From: Cyclobacterium salsum
GTDB lineage: Bacteria > Bacteroidota > Bacteroidia > Cytophagales > Cyclobacteriaceae
Direction: 5' to 3'
Length of the DNA: 64,000 nucleotides
Assembly (NCBI RefSeq): GCF_010119245.1
Contig: NZ_WNKG01000002.1
Span: forward strand, 310,001 to 374,000
In this document: in pieces, positions 8,743-18,409 of the stretch
How the letters are laid out: each line of letters starts with the position of its first letter
Numbering within the stretch: position 1 is the stretch's first letter
The notes under the pieces: generated by a model
Database searches by the model: none
Told to the model about the DNA's origin: nothing
The model's input: only the letters and a program-made list of their open reading frames with translations
Program-made: the position numbers and the translations under genes

Positions 8743-11685
8743 TTGGTTCGCATAGTCTCAAGCCTGTACAAATTTGATATTCCTTTCCGCAACCCGGCAG
8801 CATCCCCACTTTTGCTGGTGATATGGCTGTTCTTTTTTGCGGGCTCTGGCTGTACTTCCCGGCAAGAAAAAGAAAAACCAGAAGTCCTTCTTTCGGAAGA
8901 ATCTTTTCGCAATCCGGCTACCGAATACCGTCCGCTGGCACTATGGACCTGGATGAATGGGTATGTGGATACCGTAAAGCTGGTGGATGAGTTAGAGGAA
9001 ATGAAAGACAAAGGCCTACGGGGTGCCATTATCTGGGACATCGGTGCCCTAATCAATCCCGATGGGATGATTCCGGATGGTCCGGCCTTTCTCGGGCCTG
9101 AATCCTTACAATACATATCGTTAGCCCTAACTACCAGTCATTCATTGGGGCTTGACTTGGGCATTAGTTCGGCCAGCAGCTGGAATTCCGGTGGTGAATG
9201 GATCAATGAACCGAACGGCTCAAAAGAATTATTAAATACCGCTGAATGGGTTGAGGGTCCCTCCACAATAAAGCTAGAACTGAAGAATCCCAAATCTTCC
9301 AGAGGAACAGCCGAGAACTGTGAACTCCTCACGGTGATTGCGATTCCTCAAAACACGGCAAAGGTATATGATCCGGAAGATGCCATCATTCTTTCAATCC
9401 CTGAAAATGCAGGAGAGCCAATAGAATGGCAGGTACCGGAGGGACGGTGGGAAATCCGTTCATTTTTCAGCTGCAATACCCTGCAGCCTTTGGTAGTACC
9501 CAGTCCTAACTCATCAGGTTTAATCATCGATCACTTGAGTGAAAAGGCTACTGAGCGTCATTTTGAAGAATTATTCTCAAGGTTGGACCAGGTCAGTACG
9601 CCTCAGAAACAGATGGATTTCATTTTTCTGGACAGTTATGAGGTGTGGGAAATGACGGATTGGACACCGGAATTTATGCGGGAATTCGAAGATCGGTATG
9701 CCTACGATCCTCGGCCCTATCTGCCCTTCTTGCAGGGGTTTCACCATTCCGATTCCCTGGTTGAGGACCGATTTGAAGCAGACTACAGGCGATTGGTCAG
9801 TGATTTGCTGATTGAAAACCACTACGCAAAAACGGTGGAGATGGTAGAAGAACGAGGTGTTCAGATGGTCACCGAAGCGGGCCATGGTGGCAGTCCGAGG
9901 GTTGAACCGCTGAAAGCCCTTGGAAATTCCCACATACCTATGGGTGAATTCTGGAACCGTCAACGGCACTGGGTTACGAAGGAAGCCGCCAGTGCTGCCC
10001 ATATTTACGGAAAGAATATCGTTGCCTCAGAATCACTAACTGGCTGGAACCATTGGCAACACGGCCCGACAGACTTTAAGCAGCTTATTGATATTGCCTT
10101 TTGTGAAGGGCTGAATCAGGTAGTTTTTCATACGTTTTCTCATAATCCGGAAATTGCCGGAAAGCCCGGATTTGTGTACCATGCTGGGGAGCATGTCAAT
10201 GTCAACGCTACCTGGTGGGAAATGGCCCGGCCTTTTATGGATTATATAGCCAGGTGTTCCTATATGTTACGCCAGGGCCATTTTGTAGCCGACGTACTCT
10301 TATATTACGGAGACGACGCACCTAATTTGGTACCTCCCAGGAGGATGGACCCCAACTATACCCCTGACATGCCGGGCATTTTCCCTCCTTATTTTTATGA
10401 CGAAAGTAAGTGTCCCCACTGCGGCAGGCCCAAACCGATCAACCCCGGAAATCTGCCGGGATATCAATCCGATTATATCAATGAAGATGTGATTACCAAA
10501 ACCCTGGAAACCGAAAATGGACAATTGGTATTGCCGCATGGACCGGCCTATAAAATGATGGTGCTCCCGGACCGGGCGGATATATCCCTTGAAGTATTAA
10601 AAAGGCTCGATAAACTGATAGCTAATGGAGCAGTGGTGATTGGGAGAAAACCCGAAAGAAGCACCTCCTTAAAAAATTATCCAGCGAGTGATCAGGAAGT
10701 GAGGCAGATCGCTGGCAGAATTTGGGGTGATTGTGATGGTGAAAAGGTCCTTTCCCACAAGTACGGAAAGGGCACCGTTTATTGGGGGAAGTCGGTGCAG
10801 GAAGTATTGGAGGAACGTTCCATACCTCCTGATTTTCAGGTTTCCGGAACCGATAATCAGGACCTCCATATCGATTTTGTTCACCGGCAGACGGAGGATG
10901 AAGATATTTTTTTCCTGTCCAACAGCAGCGAACAACAGGAAAAAATCACCTGTATTTTCAGGGTAGATCCGGACAGCAAACCCGAATTGTGGGATGCTGA
11001 AACAGGACTAATACAGCGGCAGGTCGAATTCGCAAAAGTAGATAACGGATTGCAAATGGAGATTACTTTGGATCCGCTGGCATCCAGATTTGTGGTTTTC
11101 CGGAAGGAAACTAATGGAATAGATGATGAGGACTTGCACCACGATTTGCAGAATGGATTAAAAGCTCACCTCCACTCAGAGGAGAACTACCCGTCAATTG
11201 ATCTTTCCACGCAGTGGGATATTGCTTTTGATTCCGAAATGGGCGGTCCGGATTCACTGAAATTAGACAAGCTTATTAGTTGGTCTGAATTGGAAGATGA
11301 AGGGGCCAGCTACTATTCCGGTTCCGCCATTTATACCCGGGAATTTACCATCGATGCAGATGTGCTAGCTGCTGAGGCAGAGGCTTTCGTTTCATTTGAA
11401 GACATTCAGGAAATGGCCCAGGTTTTTGTCAATGGGAATGACTGTGGGATGGTGTGGCTTCCTCCGTATGCAACCCGTATCACGCCGCATTTGAAGCAGG
11501 GAAGCAACACCATTACCGTAAAAGTAATTAATACCTGGAATAACCGGATTGTCGGGGACTTTCGGAATCCGGAAAAAACTCCGTTTACGCAAACAAACGC
11601 CAGGGGGAAATTCACGGGCAAGAGCCCATTATTGCCGTCTGGCTTGTTGGGAACAGCCGCCATCAGTTTAATTAGTAAAAAATAG
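8743..11685 (+). CDS. Glycoside hydrolase family 106-like lipoprotein (alpha-L-rhamnosidase type)
   Basis: The 980-residue protein begins with a lipoprotein signal (FFFAGSGC lipobox, Cys about 37) and shows GH106 landmarks: FRNPATEYRPLALWTWMNG near the N-terminus, TEAGHGGSPRVEPLKALG and HIPMGEFW, SESLTGWNHW, and FCEGLNQVVFHTFSHNPE with NATWW further on. A C-terminal beta-sandwich (about 840-950; VFVNGNDCGMVWLPPYATRI, then VINTWNNR) is usual in the family. GH106 enzymes release terminal L-rhamnose from polysaccharides. The start is probably the TTG at 8743, since no ATG precedes the signal peptide. It opens a plus-strand run with four sulfatases, which suggests a sulfated rhamnose-containing substrate. 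Linkage specificity cannot be read from the sequence. Confidence 0.85.
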   Translation: MVRIVSSLYKFDIPFRNPAASPLLLVIWLFFFAGSGCTSRQEKEKPEVLLSEESFRNPATEYRPLALWTWMNGYVDTVKLVDELEEMKDKGLRGAIIWDIGALINPDGMIPDGPAFLGPESLQYISLALTTSHSLGLDLGISSASSWNSGGEWINEPNGSKELLNTAEWVEGPSTIKLELKNPKSSRGTAENCELLTVIAIPQNTAKVYDPEDAIILSIPENAGEPIEWQVPEGRWEIRSFFSCNTLQPLVVPSPNSSGLIIDHLSEKATERHFEELFSRLDQVSTPQKQMDFIFLDSYEVWEMTDWTPEFMREFEDRYAYDPRPYLPFLQGFHHSDSLVEDRFEADYRRLVSDLLIENHYAKTVEMVEERGVQMVTEAGHGGSPRVEPLKALGNSHIPMGEFWNRQRHWVTKEAASAAHIYGKNIVASESLTGWNHWQHGPTDFKQLIDIAFCEGLNQVVFHTFSHNPEIAGKPGFVYHAGEHVNVNATWWEMARPFMDYIARCSYMLRQGHFVADVLLYYGDDAPNLVPPRRMDPNYTPDMPGIFPPYFYDESKCPHCGRPKPINPGNLPGYQSDYINEDVITKTLETENGQLVLPHGPAYKMMVLPDRADISLEVLKRLDKLIANGAVVIGRKPERSTSLKNYPASDQEVRQIAGRIWGDCDGEKVLSHKYGKGTVYWGKSVQEVLEERSIPPDFQVSGTDNQDLHIDFVHRQTEDEDIFFLSNSSEQQEKITCIFRVDPDSKPELWDAETGLIQRQVEFAKVDNGLQMEITLDPLASRFVVFRKETNGIDDEDLHHDLQNGLKAHLHSEENYPSIDLSTQWDIAFDSEMGGPDSLKLDKLISWSELEDEGASYYSGSAIYTREFTIDADVLAAEAEAFVSFEDIQEMAQVFVNGNDCGMVWLPPYATRITPHLKQGSNTITVKVINTWNNRIVGDFRNPEKTPFTQTNARGKFTGKSPLLPSGLLGTAAISLISKK

Positions 11686-11698
11686 GATGAAATCGACA

Positions 11699-11745
11699 CG
11701 ATTAAAATCATCATTAAACACACAGGGCAATGTTTATTTTAATCG
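11699..11745. repeat. Inverted repeat downstream of the GH106 gene
   Basis: CGATTAAAAT (11699-11708) pairs perfectly with ATTTTAATCG (11736-11745), with an inner TAAACA/TGTTTA stem. It follows the GH106 stop by 13 bp. A second small hairpin, CCCGAT/ATCGGG, is at 11757-11773. There is no strong T-tract, so it may mark a processing or weak termination site. Confidence 0.5.
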
Positions 11746-11780
11746 TCAAAGATTCTCCCGATTTGGTATCGGGACAGGCT

Positions 11781-11815
11781 ATGTGACCGCTAAAAGACAA
11801 TTATAAACACATGAA
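11781..11815 (+). repeat. Duplicated translation-start leader, upstream copy
   Basis: About 31 of 35 bases match 11872-11906, the real leader and start of the next sulfatase; both copies end in ATGAAA. The ATG of this copy (11811) opens a 24-codon reading frame that stops at 11883-11885, inside the second copy. It could be a duplication scar or a short upstream ORF influencing expression. Confidence 0.6.
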
Positions 11816-11871
11816 ATCGAGCATGATGGAGGCGACACACAGAGGGATGATTATAAAGCATGCGAGATTCC

Positions 11872-11906
11872 ATATGGCCGCTTAAAGACAATTATAAACA
11901 TATGAA
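11872..11906 (+). repeat. Duplicated translation-start leader, copy at the sulfatase start
   Basis: Second copy of the 35-bp element. It contains AAAGACAATTATAAACATATG, running into the sulfatase ATG chosen at 11902. The duplication supports 11902 rather than 11860 as the start. Confidence 0.6.
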
Positions 11907-13425
11907 AATGAGAAACCGATACCTTTTATTTTACGCAAAGAATAGGCTGCAATTTCAGCGCTTTGTTACCTATCTATTTTGTGCATCATTCTGTTTATCA
12001 GTTAGCTGTGCTCCCAAAACAGAAGAAAAAAAGCCTAATATTATCTATATTTTGGCAGACCAATGGCGGGCTTCGGCCACAGGATATGCAGGGGACCCGA
12101 ATGTAAGGACACCGAACCTGGATCAACTGGCAAAAGAAAGTTTTAATTTCCGTAATGCAGTCTCTGTCATGCCCATTTGCACGCCCTATAGAGCGTCCCT
12201 GATGACAGGCAGGTATCCTACTTCTACCGGTATGTTTTTAAATGACCTTCACCTTCCGCCCACGGAATTATGCATTGCGGATGCCTTGGTTTCCGGAGGG
12301 TATCAAACGGCCTATATCGGTAAATGGCATCTGGACGGACAGGGCCGTCACTCCTTTATCCCTCCCGAACGCCGTCGTGGGTTTCAGTACTGGAAGGCAG
12401 CCGAATGTGACCATAACTACAACCATTCGCATTATTATACAGGGGACTCTGATGAGAAATTATATTGGGAGGGTTATGACACCTTTGCCCAGACAGCGGA
12501 TGCCCAGCAGTACATTCGGGATCATGCCGACAGCGATAAGCCCTTTGCCTTATTCCTTTCCTACGGGACACCGCATTTTCCTCATCACACGGCACCTGAG
12601 GAGTATAAATCCCGCTATCCGTTGGATGAGATTACCCTGCCCGCAAATGTACCGGAATCTAGAAAAAGCGAGGCACTCCAGGAAGCACAAGGATATTATG
12701 CCCACAGTGAGGCCCTTGATAAAAGTATAGGGGATTTGCTAGCTACCTTGAATGAAATGGGGCTTGATGAAAACACACTGCTGGTATTTACCTCAGATCA
12801 TGGTGAAATGCTCGGTTCTCACGGTGTAAGGCCAAAGGCAAAACAGGTACCCCTAGGTGAATCCGCAGCCGTTCCGTTTTTGCTTCGGTACCCAGCTATC
12901 CATGGAGAGAAAGGAATGGTAGTAGACATGCCCATTACTACGCCAGATATATTTCCCACCCTATTTGGTTTGGCCCGCTTACCTATCCCCGAGACGGTTG
13001 AGGGAGAAGATCTTTCATCTGTGGTACGAGACGGGGTGGAAAAGGAAGACCGAGCCGTCCTATACATGCAACTTGCCCCCTGGGAAAGAGGGGAATATAG
13101 TCGGGAGTATCGGGCAGTAAAAACAGCCAGGTACACCTATGTACGGTCCCTCGATGGCCCCTGGCTTCTTTTTGATGACCGCACCGACCCACTTCAAATG
13201 AATAATCTGGTTTCGAATCCCGAGTATTCGGATTTGGTTCAGGAGTTGGATGCAAGGCTTCAGGATTTGCTGGTAGAGATCGATGATGACTTCAGACCTG
13301 CCCAATCCTACATTGATGAATGGGGGTTGGTATTGGCTCCTCATGGAAGTATTCCCTATTCAAACGACAGTGATGCCGGACCCCAACCACCGCAAACACC
13401 GCAGAGAAAAGGGAACGGTGAGTAG
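11902..13425 (+). CDS. Family S1 sulfatase (lipoprotein), CTPYR active site
   Basis: The 507-residue protein has a lipoprotein-like signal (LSVSC) and the alkaline-phosphatase-fold sulfatase core. IIYILADQWRA supplies the first metal-binding Asp; MPICTPYRASLMTGRYP holds the Cys that must be converted to formylglycine (Cys93); IGKWHLDG and FTSDHGEMLGSHG follow. The second residue after the usual CxP is Tyr, not Ser (CTPYR), which is less common but fits CxPxR. It would remove sulfate esters outside the cytoplasm and needs a maturase that is not in this window. The upstream ATG at 11860 was rejected because it hides the signal peptide. It is the first of four sulfatases in a row. Confidence 0.93.
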   Translation: MKMRNRYLLFYAKNRLQFQRFVTYLFCASFCLSVSCAPKTEEKKPNIIYILADQWRASATGYAGDPNVRTPNLDQLAKESFNFRNAVSVMPICTPYRASLMTGRYPTSTGMFLNDLHLPPTELCIADALVSGGYQTAYIGKWHLDGQGRHSFIPPERRRGFQYWKAAECDHNYNHSHYYTGDSDEKLYWEGYDTFAQTADAQQYIRDHADSDKPFALFLSYGTPHFPHHTAPEEYKSRYPLDEITLPANVPESRKSEALQEAQGYYAHSEALDKSIGDLLATLNEMGLDENTLLVFTSDHGEMLGSHGVRPKAKQVPLGESAAVPFLLRYPAIHGEKGMVVDMPITTPDIFPTLFGLARLPIPETVEGEDLSSVVRDGVEKEDRAVLYMQLAPWERGEYSREYRAVKTARYTYVRSLDGPWLLFDDRTDPLQMNNLVSNPEYSDLVQELDARLQDLLVEIDDDFRPAQSYIDEWGLVLAPHGSIPYSNDSDAGPQPPQTPQRKGNGE

Positions 13426-13474
13426 TCATCTATTTTCTGTTTTACAAGCTGGAAAAAATAAGTACATTTCGCAA

Positions 13475-14920
13475 ATGGTAAAAATCAACCTCTTTTTCCT
13501 TTTTTCACTAAATAACCTTCTTTTTTTAGGTTGTGATCAATCGGGAACAAAAGAAGCAGAATATGCTCCGGTCAATATACTTTTGATAACGGCGGATGAC
13601 TTGAATTATAATTCACTTGGCTGCTATGGTAATTCGATAGATCAAATTTCTCCAAATATTGATAAACTGGCCCAAAGCGGCATGCGGTTTACCAATGCCT
13701 TCGTCAATATCGCTGTATGCCAACCCTCCCGTCAGTCCATTTTGACGGGCAGGTATCCGCATAATAACGGGGCTCCCGCTTTCGACCCCATCGATAAAGC
13801 CGTCACTACCTTGCCGGAACAGCTTCACAATGTCGGCTACCTGAATGGGGTTCTGGGAAAGGAAATACACCTCAAACCCACGGAAAAATTTTTCTGGGAT
13901 TATTACATTCGGGAAGGAGATCTTGCCTCTGGGATGGGTATTGGAAGGGATCCGGATCTGTATTACCAGTATGCCCTGGAATTTTTCACGAAATCAAAGA
14001 AAGAAGCGAAACCCTTTTTTCTTATGGCAAACAGCCATGATCCCCACCGTCCCTTTGCTGGCAGTGACCAGGAAAAAAGGCAATGGGGCGAAGACTTGCC
14101 GGAAGTCACCCGGACCATTCTCCCTTCGGAAGTGGAAGTACCGGCTTTTCTTCCTGATTTGCCAGAGATACGGAAGGAGATTGCGGAGTATTATACCTCT
14201 GTTCACCGTCTGGATCAAACTGTTGGGGCCCTGCTGCGAGCTCTATCCGATGCAGGATTGGACGAAAACACGATGGTTATGTTCATCAGTGATAACGGCA
14301 TGGCCGTTCCGTTTGCCAAATCAAACTGCTACCTCAACAGCAACAAAACACCTTGGATCATTAAATGGCCCGGGAACGTTCGAGAAGGACAGGTGGACAG
14401 CACCCATTTTATTTCAGGTATAGACTTTATGCCCACGATCCTTCATGCCTTGCATTTACCTGTGGTGCCAGATATGGATGGTACGTCTTTTTTACCTGTA
14501 CTAAAGGGGCGGACTCAGCAAAGCCGGAACACCGTTTTTACGGAATTTCACCGGATTTTTGCGGGGGTTGACTACTCAATGCGCGGTGTCCAAAAGGAAA
14601 AATTTGGGTATATTGTCAACTTCTGGAGCGATGGGGATCATGAAATCAGGGGCGATGCGGCCAGTGGCCGAACGTTTCAGGCCATGAAGGAAGGGGCACT
14701 TGAAGATGAAGCCATTAAAGAACGCCTGGACATGTACGTGTATCGGGTTCCAGAGGAACTGTATGATTTTAAAAATGATCCCGACGGGCTGGTAAATTTA
14801 ATTGATGACCCAGCCTATCAAGAGGACATCGTCCGGCTCCGGGAGCTTGTCCGGAAAGAAATGAAACGAACAGCTGATCCCATTCACGATGAATTTGTAG
14901 AACGGTTTATGAACGAATAG
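13475..14920 (+). CDS. Family S1 sulfatase (heparan N-sulfatase-like), CQPSR active site
   Basis: The 481-residue protein starts at 13475, giving a clean lipoprotein signal (LLFLGC, Cys20); a long in-frame extension back to 13283 overlaps the previous gene and is unlikely. Motifs: LLITADDLNYNSLGCYG, then VCQPSRQSILTGRYP (formylglycine precursor Cys82) and MFISDNGMAVPFAKSN late in the protein. The GKEIHL spacing and short C-terminus resemble N-sulfoglucosamine-type sulfatases, though the true substrate here is unknown. It follows the previous sulfatase by 49 bp on the same strand. Confidence 0.92.
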   Translation: MVKINLFFLFSLNNLLFLGCDQSGTKEAEYAPVNILLITADDLNYNSLGCYGNSIDQISPNIDKLAQSGMRFTNAFVNIAVCQPSRQSILTGRYPHNNGAPAFDPIDKAVTTLPEQLHNVGYLNGVLGKEIHLKPTEKFFWDYYIREGDLASGMGIGRDPDLYYQYALEFFTKSKKEAKPFFLMANSHDPHRPFAGSDQEKRQWGEDLPEVTRTILPSEVEVPAFLPDLPEIRKEIAEYYTSVHRLDQTVGALLRALSDAGLDENTMVMFISDNGMAVPFAKSNCYLNSNKTPWIIKWPGNVREGQVDSTHFISGIDFMPTILHALHLPVVPDMDGTSFLPVLKGRTQQSRNTVFTEFHRIFAGVDYSMRGVQKEKFGYIVNFWSDGDHEIRGDAASGRTFQAMKEGALEDEAIKERLDMYVYRVPEELYDFKNDPDGLVNLIDDPAYQEDIVRLRELVRKEMKRTADPIHDEFVERFMNE

Positions 14921-14962
14921 CACCGGGCTTTCTCTAAATACCAAAAACCATAGTTAGTAAAA

Positions 14963-16588
14963 ATGATGAAAAAACACCTGTTATTAATCCAACCAAGGCT
15001 GCGGAGGCATTCCGGAATTTTGCTGAGTGTATTGCTTATAGTGAGTGGTTTTCTTACCAGTTGTCAACAAGAAGAAGTGACTGAGAAGCAGCCCAATATT
15101 CTTTTTATCATGACGGATGACCACACCCAGCAGGCCATAAATGCCTATGGACACGGGTTGCTGGATAGTGTTTATTTTCCAAATATGGATCGCCTGGCGA
15201 AAGAAGGAGCCCTTTTTAAAAACAGTTTTGTCACCAACTCTATTTGTGCCCCCAGCCGTGCGGTCCTGCTATCAGGAAAATACAGCCATCTCAATGGGAA
15301 AGTAGATAATGTGGGGCCATTCAACTGGGATCAGAGCATTTACCCCAAGTTGTTGCAGGAAGCGGGGTATGCAACGGCACTTATCGGAAAAATACACCTG
15401 GGAGGAAAACCGCAAGGGTACGACTTTTCGCTCACCCTACCCGGTCAGGGAAGTTACTATAACCCTGAATTCATAAAAAACGGAGAAGAGGAAGTGAAGT
15501 TTGAAGGGCACTGCGAGGCACTGATCCCTCAGTTTGTGGTGGACTGGATAGAAAAGGATTGGGACCGAAGCAAACCTTTTGCCATTAACTACCATACCAA
15601 AGCGCCCCACCGGGACTGGATGCCGGAAGAAAAATACCTTTCCTATCTGGAGGACCAGGAGTTTGAATTTCCGGAGAATTTCTTTGATGATTATGAAGGG
15701 AGAGGGACTGCTGCCCGGGAACAGGAAATGGAAATTGTTGACAATATGTATTGGGGTTGGGATATGAAATTTAAAGAAAATCCCTTCACCGGTGAGCCGA
15801 GTCGTCTGGCTGCGCCTTTCGGTCGCATGACGGAGGAGCAAATGGACGCCTGGAACGCCGTATACGGTCCGCCAAATGAAAAATTCAAGGAGGACTTGCC
15901 CAGGGGGGAAGAACTTGCCAAGTTTATGTTTCACCGTTATTTGAGAGATTACCTTAAGGTAGTAAAATCAGTAGACGATGGCATCGGAGAGGTACTGGAC
16001 TACCTGGAAGCAAATGACTTACTGGATAACACGATTGTGGTTTACACTTCTGATCAGGGTTTTTACCTGGGCGAACACGGTTGGTATGACAAGCGCTTTA
16101 TGTACGAACAATCGCTAAGCACTCCCTTGCTGGTGAGGTATCCCAAGGAGATCAAAGCTGGCACCGTGGTGGAGGATTTAGTGCTAAACCTGGATCATGC
16201 GCCAACCCTACTGGATTATGCAGGATTGGAAAAGCCCGATGATATGCAGGGAGAATCCTGGCGCGCGCTGGCTGCAGGAGAGGAAATTCCCTGGAGAGAT
16301 GCCATTTATTATCACTACTACGAATACCCGGGCCCCCATGCTGTAAAACGGCACTATGGTGTCCGGACGGATAGGTATAAATTGATTCATTTCTATTACG
16401 ACATTGACGAATGGGAAATGTATGATTTGGAAGCCGATCCTAACGAAATGAATAGTGTTTATAACGATCCCGACTACCAGGAGGTGCAGGAAATGCTCCA
16501 CAACCGGCTGGAGGAGCTTCGGGAACAATATGGCGATTCGGATGCCTTGAATCAGCAATTTATCGATCGATCGCTTTCCAAAAATTAA
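14963..16588 (+). CDS. Family S1 sulfatase (iduronate-2-sulfatase/DUF4976 type), CAPSR active site
   Basis: The 541-residue lipoprotein (LTSC, about Cys34) shows ILFIMTDDHTQQAIN, SICAPSRAVLLSGKYSH (formylglycine precursor Cys95), IGKIHLGG, and YTSDQGFYLGEHGWYDKR with the second metal site. The C-terminal section (YGVRTDRYKLIHFYY, then EMYDLEADPNE) is the DUF4976 extension common in Bacteroidota sulfatases. It is exported and acts on a sulfated sugar. It lies 42 bp after the preceding sulfatase and 15 bp before the next, so it is surely in the same transcript. Confidence 0.94.
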   Translation: MMKKHLLLIQPRLRRHSGILLSVLLIVSGFLTSCQQEEVTEKQPNILFIMTDDHTQQAINAYGHGLLDSVYFPNMDRLAKEGALFKNSFVTNSICAPSRAVLLSGKYSHLNGKVDNVGPFNWDQSIYPKLLQEAGYATALIGKIHLGGKPQGYDFSLTLPGQGSYYNPEFIKNGEEEVKFEGHCEALIPQFVVDWIEKDWDRSKPFAINYHTKAPHRDWMPEEKYLSYLEDQEFEFPENFFDDYEGRGTAAREQEMEIVDNMYWGWDMKFKENPFTGEPSRLAAPFGRMTEEQMDAWNAVYGPPNEKFKEDLPRGEELAKFMFHRYLRDYLKVVKSVDDGIGEVLDYLEANDLLDNTIVVYTSDQGFYLGEHGWYDKRFMYEQSLSTPLLVRYPKEIKAGTVVEDLVLNLDHAPTLLDYAGLEKPDDMQGESWRALAAGEEIPWRDAIYYHYYEYPGPHAVKRHYGVRTDRYKLIHFYYDIDEWEMYDLEADPNEMNSVYNDPDYQEVQEMLHNRLEELREQYGDSDALNQQFIDRSLSKN

Positions 16589-16603
16589 CCACATTTCTAT
16601 CCC

Positions 16604-18010
16604 ATGCGAAGTCAAATAAAAGGAAAAAGCCTTGCAGTCCTACTTTTAGTAATCGGTTGCTGGAGTTGTCAGGTTCCGGAAAAGGAGGGTGCCACCGAAA
16701 ACGAAAAGCCAAATATCATTTTTATCTTGACCGATGATCAGCGATGGGATGCCTTGGGATTTGCCGGAAATGACATTATTCATACGCCGAATATGGATAA
16801 GTTGGCCGCTGAAGGCTTGTATTTTGAAAATGCCTTTGTAACCACGCCTATTTGTGCGGCAAGCCGGGCGTCTCTGTTTACCGGCCTGTATGAGCGGACA
16901 CATGATTTTACGTTTGGCAAACCTCCCTTGCAGGATGCCTATATGGTCAATAGCTATCCAAACCTTCTCAAAAAGGCCGGTTACCGTACCGGTTTCGTGG
17001 GGAAGTTTGGGGTGAAGGTCAATGAAGGGATTGAAGATTCCATTTTTCACCAGATGGACAAAACCTTTTGGCCCTACTTAAAAGAAGTGGAAGGTGAAGA
17101 GGTTCACCTGGCAGATATCAATGGGGACCTTGCCATTGACTTTATTAATGCTAGTACGGACCAGCCTTTCTGCCTTTCCCTTTCCTTTTGGTCTCCACAT
17201 GCAGATGATGGGGCAGAAGAGCAATATTTTTGGCCGGAGTATATGGATCATTTATACCGGGATGTGAGCATTCCGGTGCCGGAAACAGCCGATCCTTCTT
17301 TTTATGATAGTTTACCTGAATTTTTACAAAACACCATGAACCGGGAAAGGTGGTATTGGCGATTTGATACCCCGGAGAAGCACCAGAAAATGGTAAAAGG
17401 CCACTATCGGATGATTAGCACCGTGGATAGCGTTTTGTCAAGGATTCGATTGACCCTGGACGAAGCGGGAGTGGCCGACAATACGGTTATCATCTTTATG
17501 GGGGATAACGGTTATTTTATGGGGGAAAGAGGCTATGCCGGTAAATGGCTGTTACACGAAACTTCCATTCGGGTTCCGTTGATCATTTATGATCCCCGTC
17601 AGCCTGAGAGCAAGCGAAGCAAGACCCTTTCCCAGATGGTCTTGAATGTGGATGTCACGCCTACCATTTTATCTTTGGCGGGGGTAGCCATACCGGACGA
17701 TTATCAGGGAGAAAGCCTCACCCCATTCTTGGACGGATCCCCGGACTCATGGCGCACCGGGGTATACCTGGAACACCGGCTTGAAAACAATCCCAAGCTA
17801 CTTAAGACATCCGGTTACCGGGATGAGGAATTTAAATTTATTCGCTACGATGACAGTGATTTGATCGAATTGTATCATCATCAATCGGACGTTAATGAGG
17901 TCAATAACCTGGCGTTAGAGGAGAAGTATGCTGAAAAAATAGCCTATTATTCAACGAAGTGTGATTCCATTGTCCACCGGTTAGTCCAGCAAAGAGTAAC
18001 GAATCAATGA
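16604..18010 (+). CDS. Family S1 sulfatase, CAASR active site
   Basis: The 468-residue lipoprotein (LLVIGCWSC signal) carries IIFILTDDQRWDALG, PICAASRASLFTGLYERTH (formylglycine precursor Cys84, with Ala in place of the usual Pro), GKFGVK where GKWH is usual, and IFMGDNGYFMGERGYAGKW. The C-terminus again has a DUF4976-like end. The changed GKFG block, lacking the usual His, suggests a subfamily with different substrate contacts. Its stop codon overlaps the ATG of the next, broken sulfatase (ATGA), which implies translational coupling before that gene decayed. Confidence 0.93.
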   Translation: MRSQIKGKSLAVLLLVIGCWSCQVPEKEGATENEKPNIIFILTDDQRWDALGFAGNDIIHTPNMDKLAAEGLYFENAFVTTPICAASRASLFTGLYERTHDFTFGKPPLQDAYMVNSYPNLLKKAGYRTGFVGKFGVKVNEGIEDSIFHQMDKTFWPYLKEVEGEEVHLADINGDLAIDFINASTDQPFCLSLSFWSPHADDGAEEQYFWPEYMDHLYRDVSIPVPETADPSFYDSLPEFLQNTMNRERWYWRFDTPEKHQKMVKGHYRMISTVDSVLSRIRLTLDEAGVADNTVIIFMGDNGYFMGERGYAGKWLLHETSIRVPLIIYDPRQPESKRSKTLSQMVLNVDVTPTILSLAGVAIPDDYQGESLTPFLDGSPDSWRTGVYLEHRLENNPKLLKTSGYRDEEFKFIRYDDSDLIELYHHQSDVNEVNNLALEEKYAEKIAYYSTKCDSIVHRLVQQRVTNQ

Positions 18011-18360
18011 AACTAAAAGCTAAAATTCTTGACCTTGTAGTGAGGTGGCCCCATGTCGTTACGGACCTGGTTCTGGCATTTTTCTCATGTTCCGAGAAAC
18101 TGGAGAACAGCGCTCCAAACGTTGTCATTATCTATGCGGATAATATGGGATACGGAGATCTCAACATCCAAAATTCCGACTCCTCATCTGGACCAGCTGG
18201 CATCAGAAGGGATGCGTTTTACCAATGCCCACAGTTCCTCCGGGATTTGTTCTCCGAGCCGCTATGCCTTGCTGACGGGAACGTATCATTGGAGACGGCA
18301 AAAATGGACAAGTTGATTTCGGAAAACAAGGCCAAAGGGTATCTGATAAAAGATGAATAA
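18007..18360 (+). pseudogene. Decayed sulfatase remnant (frameshift plus large internal deletion)
   Basis: The first frame reads [20 protein letters not shown], a typical sulfatase start. Near 18170 the homology jumps to the frame of 18053-18316, continuing [20 protein letters not shown], then [19 protein letters not shown], with the formylglycine Cys codon at 18248-18250. About 350-400 residues of sulfatase core are then missing, and a lysine-rich end ([19 protein letters not shown]) follows in the first frame. So at least one frameshift and one deletion separate it from a working N-acetylgalactosamine-6-sulfatase-like gene. It overlaps the stop of the previous sulfatase by ATGA. Confidence 0.85.
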
Positions 18361-18409
18361 AGTCTGGTAAATGAGAAATTACGAACAAACTACTTAAGAA
18401 ATATTGTAT

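Noticed and set aside
13845-14423. 192-codon frame overlapping the second sulfatase
   Set aside because: It is in another frame of a gene with full sulfatase motifs and has no signal or domain of its own.
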